Origin: Spirochaetota bacterium
GTDB taxonomy: Bacteria > Spirochaetota > UBA4802 > JAFGDQ01
Reading direction: 5' to 3'
Length of the DNA: 64,000 bases
NCBI GenBank assembly: GCA_016932015.1
Contig: JAFGDQ010000001.1
Coordinates: 37,753 to 101,752 of the forward strand
Part shown: positions 36,907 to 45,874 of the stretch, piece after piece
Numbering within the stretch: the stretch's first letter is position 1
How the letters are laid out: each line of letters opens with the position of its first letter
Notes under the pieces: model-generated
Database searches by the model: none
What the model saw: the letters and a program-made list of their open reading frames with translations, nothing else
Told to the model about the DNA's origin: nothing
Made by a program: the position numbers and the translations under genes

Positions 36907-37263
36907 TATTGCTCATTTCTCCTCGAAATAATATAACTAAACATGAAGTACAGGGTCAGGTGTTTGTATCAGCCCTCGGTTAAGGCATGTCCCCGCATTT
37001 TGAACATTTACAGAGATAGCCGAATTTATGTCAATATTTATACCTGTTAGTCAAGTTTTTTTTATATTTCAGCATAATCTCTAATATTATTGACAGAATT
37101 ATTTCTATCATGATCATTAATTATCAATATTGCACGCATTTTTTCTGTTGTTCATATTTTTTTCAAAAAAATAACTCATACAGCCGTAATCAGCAATGAG
37201 CAAAATCTGCCCATATACAAGCAAGAAGCAAACAAGTATACAATACCTACAGAAAAAAACAAT
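36907..37263. other. Intergenic region between RNF operon and radical SAM gene
   Basis: This is 357 bp between divergent genes. It contains the predicted RNF promoter (37005-37034) and a leader of about 90 nt for that operon. I tested the leader by eye for known riboswitch cores and found none. No small gene is supported. Confidence 0.5.
37005..37034 (-). promoter_or_regulatory. Predicted promoter of the RNF operon
   Basis: On the - strand, TTGACA (37034-37029) and TAAATG (37010-37005) have an 18-bp spacer. The -35 is perfect and the -10 is weak. Confidence 0.4.
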
Positions 37264-38832
37264 ATGAGAAAAAAAGTTCTGCTTATTAATCCGCCTTATC
37301 CTTTTGAAGAATCCCCGACCCCTCCTTTTGGACTAATGTCTCTGGCCGCGTATCTGCTGGGAAACGATATAGATGTAGTAATAGAAGATTATATAATTAC
37401 TTCTTATTCGGGAGACAAAATCAGGAAAGTCATAAGTGAATATCAGCCTGATTTTATAGGCGCTACCGGCGTCACAATGAATATCAACAAGTCTTTAAGT
37501 ATTCTGAAAGAATGCAGCAGGATTAAAGAAGATACTGCTATAGTCCTCGGCGGCCCTCACGCGACATTTGATGCTGATGCAATTCTGAAAGAACATCAGT
37601 ATATTGATTTTATTGTACGAAGAGAGGGGGAAGTTACCTTTACGGAACTGATTAAAAAATCAGATAACCCGCAAGCATATACCGGGATTACCGGAATATC
37701 CTACAGACAGAATGGATCTGTAATAAACAATCCTGACAGACCGCTCATAGAAGATATTAACGTGCTTCCATTCCCGGCACGTCATTTAGTTCAGCTAAGC
37801 AAATATAAAGCAATAGGTTATCCGCTGAATATGATAACTTCAAGAGGATGTCCGCATAACTGTATTTTCTGCGTGGGCAGAAGAATGGTTGGAAGCAGGG
37901 TAAGATATTTCAATGTAAACAGGGTTGTTGATGAATTTGAAATGCTGTCAAAAATGGGTTTCACTCAGATAAATGTTGTAGATGACCTTTTTACTGCAAA
38001 TCAGAAAAGATGTATCGCAATCTGTGATGAAATAATGCGAAGGGGAATAAAACACAAATGGAATGCGTTCTCCAGAGTTGATACAGTTTCCCGGGAACTG
38101 CTTACAAAGCTGAAGCAGGCAGGTTGTGAAGCACTCTGTTTCGGAATTGAAAGCGGAGAGCAGAAGATACTTGATACTGCGAAGAAAAAAATATCCATAG
38201 AAAAGATAAAGCGCGCCATTACCCTGTGCAATGAAACCGGAATATCACCAATGGCTTCCTATATAATGGGGCTTCCCGGAGAAACTGCTGAGACAATAGA
38301 GAAATCTTTAAAATTTGCCAGAGACCTGTGCCCGAATTACGGCTTTCATATACTTACGCCCTTCCCGGGCACGGAAGTCCGTGATAAAAGGAAGGAATTC
38401 GGAATAAGAATACTTACAAACGACTGGGATAAATATGACGCTAATCAGCCCGTGTGTGATAACGGCACAATATCACCTGACAGAATAATCCAAATAGCAG
38501 ACAGTTTTAATAATCTCTTCAATAACTATGTTGATGATCTTCTGATAAGAGAAAAGAACGGAGAAGAGCTGTCTCCAAAAGACAGATCCTACATGGATAA
38601 TCTGCACAAGCTCGCGTTTTCACTTGATATGATTCAGAAAGAATGGCTGGAGAATTATCCGGGACTGTCGAATGCGGATTCAGACTCTGACGTAAAAAAG
38701 GATTTTCTGCTGTTCATTCAGGATAAAACAAATGCGGATAAGGCGCGGGCGGAGGAATTACTGGACAGGCTGTTCAGTCTGAACTGCATAAGGATTGAAG
38801 GCACTGACATCAAAAGGCTTGTCTGGTGCTGA
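37264..38832 (+). CDS. B12-binding-domain radical SAM protein
   Basis: A 522-residue protein. Residues ~1-145 form a cobalamin-binding-like Rossmann domain beginning VLLINPPYP, with VLGGPHATFDA and FIVRREGEVTF. The radical SAM core follows with Cys196, Cys200 and Cys203 (CPHNCIFC), then VVDDLFTAN and FGIESGEQKIL. This is the BchE/HpnP-like group of methylases, cyclases and related enzymes. The last ~110 residues are an extra helical region with no recognised motif. Neighbouring tetrapyrrole genes run the other way. The substrate is unknown. Confidence 0.87.
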   Translation: MRKKVLLINPPYPFEESPTPPFGLMSLAAYLLGNDIDVVIEDYIITSYSGDKIRKVISEYQPDFIGATGVTMNINKSLSILKECSRIKEDTAIVLGGPHATFDADAILKEHQYIDFIVRREGEVTFTELIKKSDNPQAYTGITGISYRQNGSVINNPDRPLIEDINVLPFPARHLVQLSKYKAIGYPLNMITSRGCPHNCIFCVGRRMVGSRVRYFNVNRVVDEFEMLSKMGFTQINVVDDLFTANQKRCIAICDEIMRRGIKHKWNAFSRVDTVSRELLTKLKQAGCEALCFGIESGEQKILDTAKKKISIEKIKRAITLCNETGISPMASYIMGLPGETAETIEKSLKFARDLCPNYGFHILTPFPGTEVRDKRKEFGIRILTNDWDKYDANQPVCDNGTISPDRIIQIADSFNNLFNNYVDDLLIREKNGEELSPKDRSYMDNLHKLAFSLDMIQKEWLENYPGLSNADSDSDVKKDFLLFIQDKTNADKARAEELLDRLFSLNCIRIEGTDIKRLVWC

Positions 38833-38845
38833 AGGCCAATCGATT

Positions 38846-38948
38846 GGGCAGCCGCAAGGGCTGCCCCTACCGTTGACAGCCAAATATAATTATATTTAAT
38901 TTATGATTCCTGCGGATATCCATGTAGGCGCAGGGCTTGCCCCTGCCC
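38846..38948. repeat. 103-bp MITE-like element with GC-rich inverted ends
   Basis: A 25-bp end (38846-38870, GGGCAGCCGCAAGG... ending CCCCTAC) and a 25-bp opposite end (38924-38948, starting GTAGGCGCAGGG) are imperfect inverted copies, and each is itself palindromic. Between them are about 53 bp of AT-rich sequence. It lies between two convergent genes. The ends resemble widespread GGGGCAG-type intergenic repeats. Confidence 0.6.
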
Positions 38949-38954
38949 AGTCTA

Positions 38955-39926
38955 TCAAAACCAGTTATTCTGAAAAATATCTCTTGTATGATATGAGATT
39001 ATCATATTAGCGCCTGCCCTGAACAAAGAAGTCATAATTTCTGTAACAATCTTCTTTTCGTCTGCTACTCCCGCGTTTACGGAAGCTTTAACCATGGCAT
39101 ATTCACCGCTGACATTGTAGGTACAAAGCGGAACATCAACAATCTTCCTTACGCGTCTGATAATATCCATATATGCAAGAGCAGGTTTTACCATTACCAT
39201 ATCAGCACCTTCCTCTATGTCTATCATTACTTCTTTCTCTGCTTCCATAGCATTCCGGTAATCCATCTGATATGTTTTTCTGTCTCCGAATCCGGGAGCA
39301 CTGCCCGCAGCATCGCGGAACGGGTCGTAGAAAGCGCTCGCGTATTTGGCCGCATAAGACAGAATTATCGTATCCGTAAACTCATTCACATCAAGAGCCT
39401 CACGGATGAAGCCTACACGATGGTCCATCATATCTGAGGGCGCCACGATATCCGCGCCTGCCGCGGCATAGGAAACGGCGGTTTTCCCGAGAAGCTCAAG
39501 CGTGGGGTCATTAAGTATTTTCCCGTTCTCAACAATACCGCAGTGTCCGTGACTCATGTATTCGCATAAGCATACATCAGCAATTACGCATATGTCAGGC
39601 AGCTCTTTTTTTATTCTGCGAATTGCTTTCTGAATTACTCCATGCTCATCATACGCACCCTTTGCCATTTCATCTTTTTCGGCAGGTATCCCGAACAAAA
39701 TTACTTTATCAATTCCCAGCTTTAAATCGCTTTCAAGATCCTTAAGCAGATTATCAGTACAAACCCTGAAAATACCGGGCATAGGCTTTATCGCCTGACG
39801 CACATTTTTCTCCTCAACAACAAAATGAGGCATTATCAGTCTGGTTTTGTCAGGACACACTTCAGCTGAAAGGTCCCTGATCATCTGATTATTTCTGAGA
39901 CGTCTTGGCCTGTGTATATTATTCAT
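38955..39926 (-). CDS. hemB: Porphobilinogen synthase (delta-aminolevulinate dehydratase)
   Basis: A 323-residue enzyme that joins two 5-aminolevulinate molecules into porphobilinogen. Cys119, Cys121 and Cys129 in CLCEYMSHGHCG form the catalytic zinc site, so it is the zinc type. The Schiff-base lysines are Lys194 (YAAKYASAFY) and Lys247 (MVKPALAYMD). A GGGG run precedes the ATG. It begins 2 bp after the cobA-hemD stop. It is the last gene of the hemC-cobA/hemD-hemB operon. Confidence 0.97.
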   Translation of the reverse strand: MNNIHRPRRLRNNQMIRDLSAEVCPDKTRLIMPHFVVEEKNVRQAIKPMPGIFRVCTDNLLKDLESDLKLGIDKVILFGIPAEKDEMAKGAYDEHGVIQKAIRRIKKELPDICVIADVCLCEYMSHGHCGIVENGKILNDPTLELLGKTAVSYAAAGADIVAPSDMMDHRVGFIREALDVNEFTDTIILSYAAKYASAFYDPFRDAAGSAPGFGDRKTYQMDYRNAMEAEKEVMIDIEEGADMVMVKPALAYMDIIRRVRKIVDVPLCTYNVSGEYAMVKASVNAGVADEKKIVTEIMTSLFRAGANMIISYHTRDIFQNNWF

Positions 39927-39928
39927 AA

Positions 39929-41419
39929 TTATCCCCCGGTATAATATTCTGTAATCGCCTGCACAAGGCCGTCTATTGTGTATTCAGATGCGACTATATC
40001 CGGATTATATCCAAGCCCGGAAGCTGTGTCAGCTGTAATCGGGCCGATACAGGCGATCCGTGTATCTGTCTTATTTGCTATTTTTGAAAAATTCTTAACA
40101 GCAGACGAGCTGGTAAATGTAATCATATCCGCAGAGCTGACCTCTGCCAGAAGTTCTTCGGACATATTTTCAGGAACAACCGTATCATAAATATGGATCC
40201 GGTCCACCTCAGCTCCGAGTTCAAGAAGGCCCTCTTTAAGCGTTTGTCTGGCTTCCGCTGCACAGGGCAGCAGTATTGATTTTCCATTTATGTCCTCTTT
40301 ACTCATCTCAGCAACAATTTCCTCTGCAACATATTTTGACGGAATAAGATCAGGTTTAATAAAATAATGTTCGAGTTCTTTTGCTGTTGCAGGCCCTATC
40401 GCAGCTATTTTCAAACTGTGCATGCATCTCGCGTCCTTATCATTTTCTTTTAAAACATCAAAGAAAATATTTACAGCGTTCTGTGATGTAAAAATTATCC
40501 AGCTGTATTTTTCAATATTTCTGACCGCGTCAATCAGATCAGTCAAATCGTCTTTTCTTTTAATTTCAATAGTCGGAAGCTCAACAGTCTTAGCTCCCAG
40601 ACTGTATAAGGCTGAAGACAGTGCTGAGGCCTGCTGTCTTGTTCTGGTAACAACGATTTTTTTACCGAATAGCGGAAGATTGTCAAACCAGCGCAGCTTT
40701 TCGCGCAGGGACACAACCCTGCCTATAATAATAATAGCCGGGGATTGTATTCCTCTTTCATCAGCTTTCTTTTCGATATTTTTTAATGTTCCGGTTACTA
40801 CCATCTGTTCAGGAGTAGTACCCCACGAAACTATACCGACAGGCATATCTTCAGGAAAATTCTTTTCTGTAACCAGACTCTTTGCAATAAATCCGAGGTT
40901 TTTCATTCCCATAAGGAATACAAAGGTCTTATGTTCATTATATTCAGGTAAATTTATTTCCTCGTCAGACGAATCCTCCCTTCTGTGGCCTGTAATCACC
41001 TCAAAGGAATTTGCGAAGTCCCTGTGGGTAAGAGGAATTCCCGCATAAGCCGGAGCGGAATAAAAGGACGATATTCCGGGTACAATACTGAATTTTACCC
41101 CTGCCTTAACAAGCTCCTCAGCTTCCTCTCCTCCTCTTCCGAAGATGAACGGGTCTCCGCCTTTGAGCCGGACTACCTTTTTGCCTTCCTTTGCCTTTCT
41201 TACTATAAGTTCATTTATCTTTTCCTGTGGAAGAGTATGATCGCTTCCCTTTTTCCCGACATATATCTTTTCACAGCTGAGTTTTTCCACAAAGCTGTGA
41301 CTGGAAAGATAGTCATAAACAACACAGTCTGCCTTATTCAGAAGCTGCAATGCCTTATCACTAATAAGCCCGTTATCACCGGGGCCTGCACCGACGAGAT
41401 ATACTATTCCGGATTTCAT
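39929..41419 (-). CDS. Fused uroporphyrinogen-III methyltransferase / uroporphyrinogen-III synthase
   Basis: A 496-residue bifunctional enzyme. Residues ~1-245 are SUMT/CobA: YLVGAGPGDNGLIS, VVRLKGGDPFIFGRGGEE and PGISSFYSAPAYAGIPLTHR. These use SAM to make precorrin-2. Residues ~252-496 are HemD, beginning GKKIVVTRTRQQASAL and including SWIIFTSQNAV and ITFTSSSAV, which closes the tetrapyrrole ring as uroporphyrinogen III. The gene overlaps hemC by 4 bp. Together with hemC and hemB it takes aminolevulinate to precorrin-2, the branch to sirohaem and cobalamin. Such fusions occur in several phyla, including clostridia. Confidence 0.96.
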   Translation of the reverse strand: MKSGIVYLVGAGPGDNGLISDKALQLLNKADCVVYDYLSSHSFVEKLSCEKIYVGKKGSDHTLPQEKINELIVRKAKEGKKVVRLKGGDPFIFGRGGEEAEELVKAGVKFSIVPGISSFYSAPAYAGIPLTHRDFANSFEVITGHRREDSSDEEINLPEYNEHKTFVFLMGMKNLGFIAKSLVTEKNFPEDMPVGIVSWGTTPEQMVVTGTLKNIEKKADERGIQSPAIIIIGRVVSLREKLRWFDNLPLFGKKIVVTRTRQQASALSSALYSLGAKTVELPTIEIKRKDDLTDLIDAVRNIEKYSWIIFTSQNAVNIFFDVLKENDKDARCMHSLKIAAIGPATAKELEHYFIKPDLIPSKYVAEEIVAEMSKEDINGKSILLPCAAEARQTLKEGLLELGAEVDRIHIYDTVVPENMSEELLAEVSSADMITFTSSSAVKNFSKIANKTDTRIACIGPITADTASGLGYNPDIVASEYTIDGLVQAITEYYTGG

Positions 41420-42312
41420 AACAGTTTATCAGCCCCCCTTGATTTTAAATAAGCAGCCAGCTTCTCCCCCAGAACTTCAGGGTCATCACCGCTGACTTCA
41501 TATCTTAATGTTTCTTTCCCGTCTGTTGATGTTACAGAGCCTGTCAGTTGTATAATACCTTTTTCTATATTTGCAAACGCACCTATAGGCACATGGCATC
41601 CTCCGCCGAAATGCTTAAGAAAACTTCTTTCGGCAGATACTGCTTTTTCAGTATCCGCATGATTTAAAGACTCAACTATTTCTGCAATACCGTCATTCTC
41701 CCTTATCTGCAATGCAAGCGCGCCCTGTGACGGAGAAGGAAGAAAAAAACTAAAAGGCAGTGTAACGCTTCTTAATTCAGCAAGATCAATATTAAGCCTG
41801 ATAATCCCTGCTTTCGCAATAATTATCGCGTCAAAATTACCATCCCGTAATTTCCCGACTCTTGTTGGCACATTACCCCTCAAAGGAAGTACATCAAGGC
41901 TGTTTACGGCATTCTTTATCTGAGCCATCCGCCTGAGAGAACTTGTACCCACTTTCGCATCAGCCTTAATATTAAAAATACTGCTGCTGTCATATGCTTC
42001 CTCTCTTATGAGAAGAAGATCCGAAGGGTCCTCCCTCTTTATAACTGCACCTATCCTCAGGCCTTTTGTATCGTCAGTAGGCAGGTCTTTCATTGAATGC
42101 ACAGCAAGGTCAACCTCCCTGTTAAGAAGTGCATCCTCGATTTCCTTTGTAAAAAAAGCCTTGCCTTCCATCTTGTCAAAGGAAACATTCTGAATAGTGT
42201 CTCCTTTGGTTTTAATGACCTTTATTTCTGTTTTTTCCCTGCCGATCAGACCTGCGACATGATTAGCCTGCCATAATGCGAGATCGCTTCCTCTTGTTCC
42301 GATTTTTATCAT
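41416..42312 (-). CDS. hemC: Hydroxymethylbilane synthase (porphobilinogen deaminase)
   Basis: A 298-residue enzyme that polymerises four porphobilinogens on a covalently bound dipyrromethane cofactor. Cofactor-bearing Cys239 is in HFGGGCHVPIGAF. Other signatures are IGTRGSDLALWQA, VHSMKDLPTD and VGTSSLRRMAQI. It is the first gene of the operon, and its stop overlaps the start of cobA-hemD by 4 bp. No hemA or hemL is visible upstream in the operon, so aminolevulinate must be supplied from elsewhere. Confidence 0.97.
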   Translation of the reverse strand: MIKIGTRGSDLALWQANHVAGLIGREKTEIKVIKTKGDTIQNVSFDKMEGKAFFTKEIEDALLNREVDLAVHSMKDLPTDDTKGLRIGAVIKREDPSDLLLIREEAYDSSSIFNIKADAKVGTSSLRRMAQIKNAVNSLDVLPLRGNVPTRVGKLRDGNFDAIIIAKAGIIRLNIDLAELRSVTLPFSFFLPSPSQGALALQIRENDGIAEIVESLNHADTEKAVSAERSFLKHFGGGCHVPIGAFANIEKGIIQLTGSVTSTDGKETLRYEVSGDDPEVLGEKLAAYLKSRGADKLL

Positions 42313-42524
42313 AATTGAAACATCAAATAATTGAAAATATTATCAATCCTTTTTTTATGATTTGAAAATATGCCGTATCATAGAACATTTCGCATAAAAT
42401 CTGAAAAATTATTCTCTCCCGATATGCCGCAGCATCTTTTATCTTGCATTTTTTCTTAATATAAACGATAATAAAATGTGAATATTTTTTTCTAATTACT
42501 CCTGTACCAGATCAAATTTAACAC

Positions 42525-43847
42525 ATGAGCATAAAAATTATATATAGAATATTAAAAAAGCAGCAGATACTAATGAGCAGCATAATTTTAATTATGCTTA
42601 TTGCAGGGAATTATCTGCTTACAGCTTACATTATTAACAGTATCAGGGAAAAAATTGAATTAATTCCGTATATTTCAATCCTGAGCAATTTACTAATTAT
42701 TCTGTTTATTATTTTTGTTACCCTTCTTTTTTATAAATCACATATCCGGAAAATATCACCATATTTAATTTCAATAGCTGAAAAAGTTTTAAATTCTGGA
42801 AAAAACAGCGAGCTGAGTAACAATACAACCGGAAATCCTGAGGAAAAGGTACATGTAATCACCATGCAGAATATTATTCAGGAATCTGAAAAAATTTTAA
42901 CCGGTAATTCTGATTATATTGCGAAAATTGAAGATATTATCCTTAATTTAAAAACAACCATTGAAAATAATTCTGAAGTTCTGACTTTCCTGACAGCTAA
43001 ATCTGATGAACATATGAAGGCTGCAGAAAAAGATATAGCATCAATTCAGCATATCTCGGAAATGACTGAGGATATTATAATGGGAGCTGAAGACCAGCAT
43101 GTAAGCCTGGGCCTTCTTGTAGCAAGAATGCTGGACTTTACCGGAATAATAGAGTCAATCTCAAATGAATTAACAAATCAGGTTGAAAAAATAGATGAAA
43201 TATCGGCAAAAGCGAATTCAGGCAATAAAAGCCTCCATCTTATGCAGAAAAGCATGACAAAAATCGGAGAAAGCTCTGAAAAGATGTCAAAGTCACTTAA
43301 ACTCATTACTGATATTTCCGACAGCATTAACCTTTTGTCACTAAATGCTGCAATTGAATCAGCCCGTGCCGGAGAGCAGGGACGGGGATTCGCTGTAGTT
43401 GCAGATGAAATTTCCAAACTGGCTGAACAAACATCCATAACAATAAAAGATATAAACTCTCTTATCACTGAAAATGAATCCGAAATAAACAGCGGACTGG
43501 CACATGTCAATGAAACGGTTAACATGATTTCTTCAATGACTGACGGTGTAATATCCGTCAGGGAAATGATGCACAATGCATACGGGAAGATGGACTTCCA
43601 GATTAAAAATAATTATATAGTAAATGAAGAATCGGAAAAAGTTAAAACAGGAACAAGCATGATAACCAATGCAATAAGCCAGCAGAAAAGTGCTGTTGAC
43701 GAACTGGTAATTTCACTGAAAGACATAAGCGAGGTATCACAATACGCATCCTATCTTGCGAAACAGGTTGTAAAACACTTTTCCAGCATTATTGAAGGAG
43801 TTAACGAGATAAACAGATTGATTATCGGAAAAAAATTTATTCAGTAA
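42525..43847 (+). CDS. Methyl-accepting chemotaxis protein lacking a periplasmic sensor
   Basis: A 440-residue chemoreceptor. Two transmembrane helices (~15-37 and ~47-68) are separated by only about ten residues, so there is no room for a periplasmic ligand domain. A short cytoplasmic region leads to the signalling coiled coil, whose hairpin tip reads [23 protein letters not shown] in part and contacts CheA and CheW. Sensing would be cytoplasmic, in the membrane, or through a partner. It is monocistronic with no clear ribosome binding site. It implies a chemotaxis system elsewhere. Confidence 0.88.
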   Translation: MSIKIIYRILKKQQILMSSIILIMLIAGNYLLTAYIINSIREKIELIPYISILSNLLIILFIIFVTLLFYKSHIRKISPYLISIAEKVLNSGKNSELSNNTTGNPEEKVHVITMQNIIQESEKILTGNSDYIAKIEDIILNLKTTIENNSEVLTFLTAKSDEHMKAAEKDIASIQHISEMTEDIIMGAEDQHVSLGLLVARMLDFTGIIESISNELTNQVEKIDEISAKANSGNKSLHLMQKSMTKIGESSEKMSKSLKLITDISDSINLLSLNAAIESARAGEQGRGFAVVADEISKLAEQTSITIKDINSLITENESEINSGLAHVNETVNMISSMTDGVISVREMMHNAYGKMDFQIKNNYIVNEESEKVKTGTSMITNAISQQKSAVDELVISLKDISEVSQYASYLAKQVVKHFSSIIEGVNEINRLIIGKKFIQ

Positions 43848-44009
43848 CCGGGCATCAAACCTTCCTCCTGAATCTGATAATAATTTAATAAATAACAAAT
43901 TTTAAAGTAACATTTTCTCTACTTGAAATTGTTTAATTCTTAACGGGCAATAAAAGTATTTTCAAAAAATTTTATACCTGTTTCCCAAGAATAATTATTG
44001 GAGGACAAT

Positions 44010-44696
44010 ATGAAAAAAATCTTTAAACTAATACCTGCTATGTTTATGATGTGTCTGCTGGTTACAGTCAACATTATGGCAGAAGAATCTGAAAGTACAG
44101 AAAAAGCTGAAAACACTGAAGAACAGATAAAACCGGAAAGGAAGATAAGTACATTATTTGGCGACATTAACAATGACGGGCTTTTCATATCCGGCTACCT
44201 TGCTGCCACTCCATCTTACACAAGAATCAAAGGAAAAGATTCAATGTTAATGGGCGGCAGAGGAGGACTGATTATCAATAATTTTGTTATTGGCGGCGGC
44301 GGATACGGGCTCGTTTACCCAAGAGAAGCCAAAGACTATGGTATTGATATTACAGATTCTGATAAAGAATATGTAAATTTCGGATATGGCGGCGGTATGC
44401 TTGAATATTATCTTTTCCCGACTAAGCTGGTCCATGTTTCATTAGGAACTCTTGTCGGCGGAGGAGGATTTAATTATTCGTCAAAAAAAGATGATGATGA
44501 CGACGACGATTATGAAGGAGATGCCTTTTTCGTTGTTGAACCGGAAGCTAATATATTCATAAACGTTACCAGATTCTGCCGTTTGGGAGTAGGCGCCTCC
44601 TACAGATATGTAAACGGCATTGATGATGAAAATTTTAAAGACAAAGATTTCAGCGGTGCCAGCGCAAAAGTGATTGTAGCTTTCGGCTGGTTCTGA
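44010..44696 (+). CDS. Exported protein, probable outer-membrane beta-barrel
   Basis: Start ATG at 44010 with GGAGG 6 nt upstream; a TTG twelve bases earlier overlaps that Shine-Dalgarno sequence and is rejected. A signal peptide (Lys-Lys, then hydrophobic to NIMA-EES) is followed by an acidic linker. About 170 residues with alternating, Gly- and Tyr-rich strands come next (IINNFVIGGGGYG, ACASYRY-like GVGASYRYVNG) and end in AFGWF. The aromatic C-terminus is typical of outer-membrane barrels. An acidic loop of seven Asp residues lies near residue 165. The specific function is unknown. Confidence 0.72.
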   Translation: MKKIFKLIPAMFMMCLLVTVNIMAEESESTEKAENTEEQIKPERKISTLFGDINNDGLFISGYLAATPSYTRIKGKDSMLMGGRGGLIINNFVIGGGGYGLVYPREAKDYGIDITDSDKEYVNFGYGGGMLEYYLFPTKLVHVSLGTLVGGGGFNYSSKKDDDDDDDYEGDAFFVVEPEANIFINVTRFCRLGVGASYRYVNGIDDENFKDKDFSGASAKVIVAFGWF

Positions 44697-44740
44697 TTTT
44701 GATCAATTTCAGGAAAGCCGGGAACCCTTAAAATATTTAA

Positions 44741-44781
44741 AATTTGATATTCTCCGGATATCCTTCGGAGAATATCAAATT
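44741..44781 (+). terminator. Long hairpin after the beta-barrel gene
   Basis: A perfect 16-bp stem (AATTTGATATTCTCCG at 44741-44756 and its complement at 44766-44781) has a 9-nt loop, 45 bp after the stop. No U-run follows. It is probably a 3'-end or mRNA-stability element. Confidence 0.6.
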
Positions 44782-44954
44782 AATACGTCATTTCAAAAAA
44801 AATATATCGTAAAATCGTAATCCTTTATTATTTTAAATTGATATTTATTAACAGTAAATTTAGCAAAAATTAAGAATTAAAGAATAAATATTTCCCTGGC
44901 TCCACCCTTCCCGGAGTCCGCATTCTTTATCATATTTATTTCCCGGAGGATTCC

Positions 44955-45431
44955 ATGAACCAGGCCAGAATTCCGCTTCGAAAAACCGGTATGGTTATTG
45001 CTCTTATGAATCTTATTATTATCATAAATGCAGCAGCATATTTTCTCTTTAAATTAAAATTTCCGTTTATTGCCTGGATCGCGTTTAATGCCTGCGCTCC
45101 CTCAGTTTTAATTTTTCTTGCTGGATTTTTTTCCAAACAGCGCGCAATAATGACAGCATCTCTTCCATTCCTGTTATTCTTTGGTATAGACGGACTTTTC
45201 GAATTCGGGTGGACAGGATTTGATATTATAACCCAGGTAGGTCACATTCTTATGATACTTGCCGCTTTATACATTATAATAATAGTTATTATTGAAAAAA
45301 AATGGAAACCTTCCCTGGCCGGTTTTATAGCAGGCCTTATTTTCTTTCTTGCCTTGATTCCGCATCAGCAGGGATATGTGGCATCCCATCAGGAATTTTT
45401 AAAAAAAATCGCGGCTCCGGTATTTAAATAA
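44955..45431 (+). CDS. Small integral membrane protein of unknown function
   Basis: A 158-residue protein with about five transmembrane helices and short loops. It begins after a GGAGG 6 nt upstream of the ATG, so translation is well supported. Family is not recognised. It is probably an inner-membrane protein and is monocistronic. Confidence 0.7.
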   Translation: MNQARIPLRKTGMVIALMNLIIIINAAAYFLFKLKFPFIAWIAFNACAPSVLIFLAGFFSKQRAIMTASLPFLLFFGIDGLFEFGWTGFDIITQVGHILMILAALYIIIIVIIEKKWKPSLAGFIAGLIFFLALIPHQQGYVASHQEFLKKIAAPVFK

Positions 45432-45874
45432 TATCTTTCTGATCCTTTCCGGATTTCTCCATATCTTCAATAAATTTACTTTCGTTTATGAATATTATAC
45501 ATATATTACCTTTCAATTGCCCAGTTAAAAAATAAAGAATTAAAAAGTGCTTTATATTTTACATCAGGAAAAGTAAAATAAACTGTTTTTCAGCAATTCA
45601 TATAATTTATCAATCAAGTCCTTAAAATGATAATATTATTTTATTGAAATTAAATAATATCTCGTATAATTCCATATATTCTAAAGATATTTCCTTATTG
45701 CAGGAGACAATAAAAGAACGATAAGAAAAATTATGAATGTAAAGAATGCGGCAGACAGATTTAATTTGAAACATCCGGAGAAAAATACCGGGATGCTGCG
45801 GCAGATCCATAGAAGCTATGGATTTCTGTAAAAAACCCGACACAGCCGGATAAATATAAAGGAGGAATTACTAA
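45432..45874. other. Long leader/intergenic region upstream of transaldolase
   Basis: This is 443 bp. A consensus TATAAT (45665-45670), with TTGAAA 15 bp or ATTGAA 16 bp upstream, would start transcription near 45677 and leave a leader of about 195 nt. The leader holds a small potential ORF (45733-45831, 32 codons, no ribosome binding site) and an 8-bp perfect hairpin ATCCATAG-AAG-CTATGGAT (45805-45823). No known riboswitch motif is recognised. Confidence 0.4.

Noticed and set aside
36907..37000. RNF-operon leader as a possible TPP-like riboswitch (GGGGACATGCC, GGGCTGATAC)
   Set aside because: The CTGAGA and GCG-type TPP core elements and a closing helix are not present.
40422..41048. 208-codon + strand frame within cobA-hemD
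   Set aside because: Fully antisense to a well-supported fusion gene and with no recognisable motif.
43998..44010. TTG start for the beta-barrel gene
   Set aside because: It overlaps the Shine-Dalgarno GGAGG; ATG at 44010 is at proper spacing and starts a normal signal peptide.
45733..45831. 32-codon ORF in the transaldolase leader as a gene
   Set aside because: No ribosome binding site and no recognisable sequence; kept only as a leader observation.
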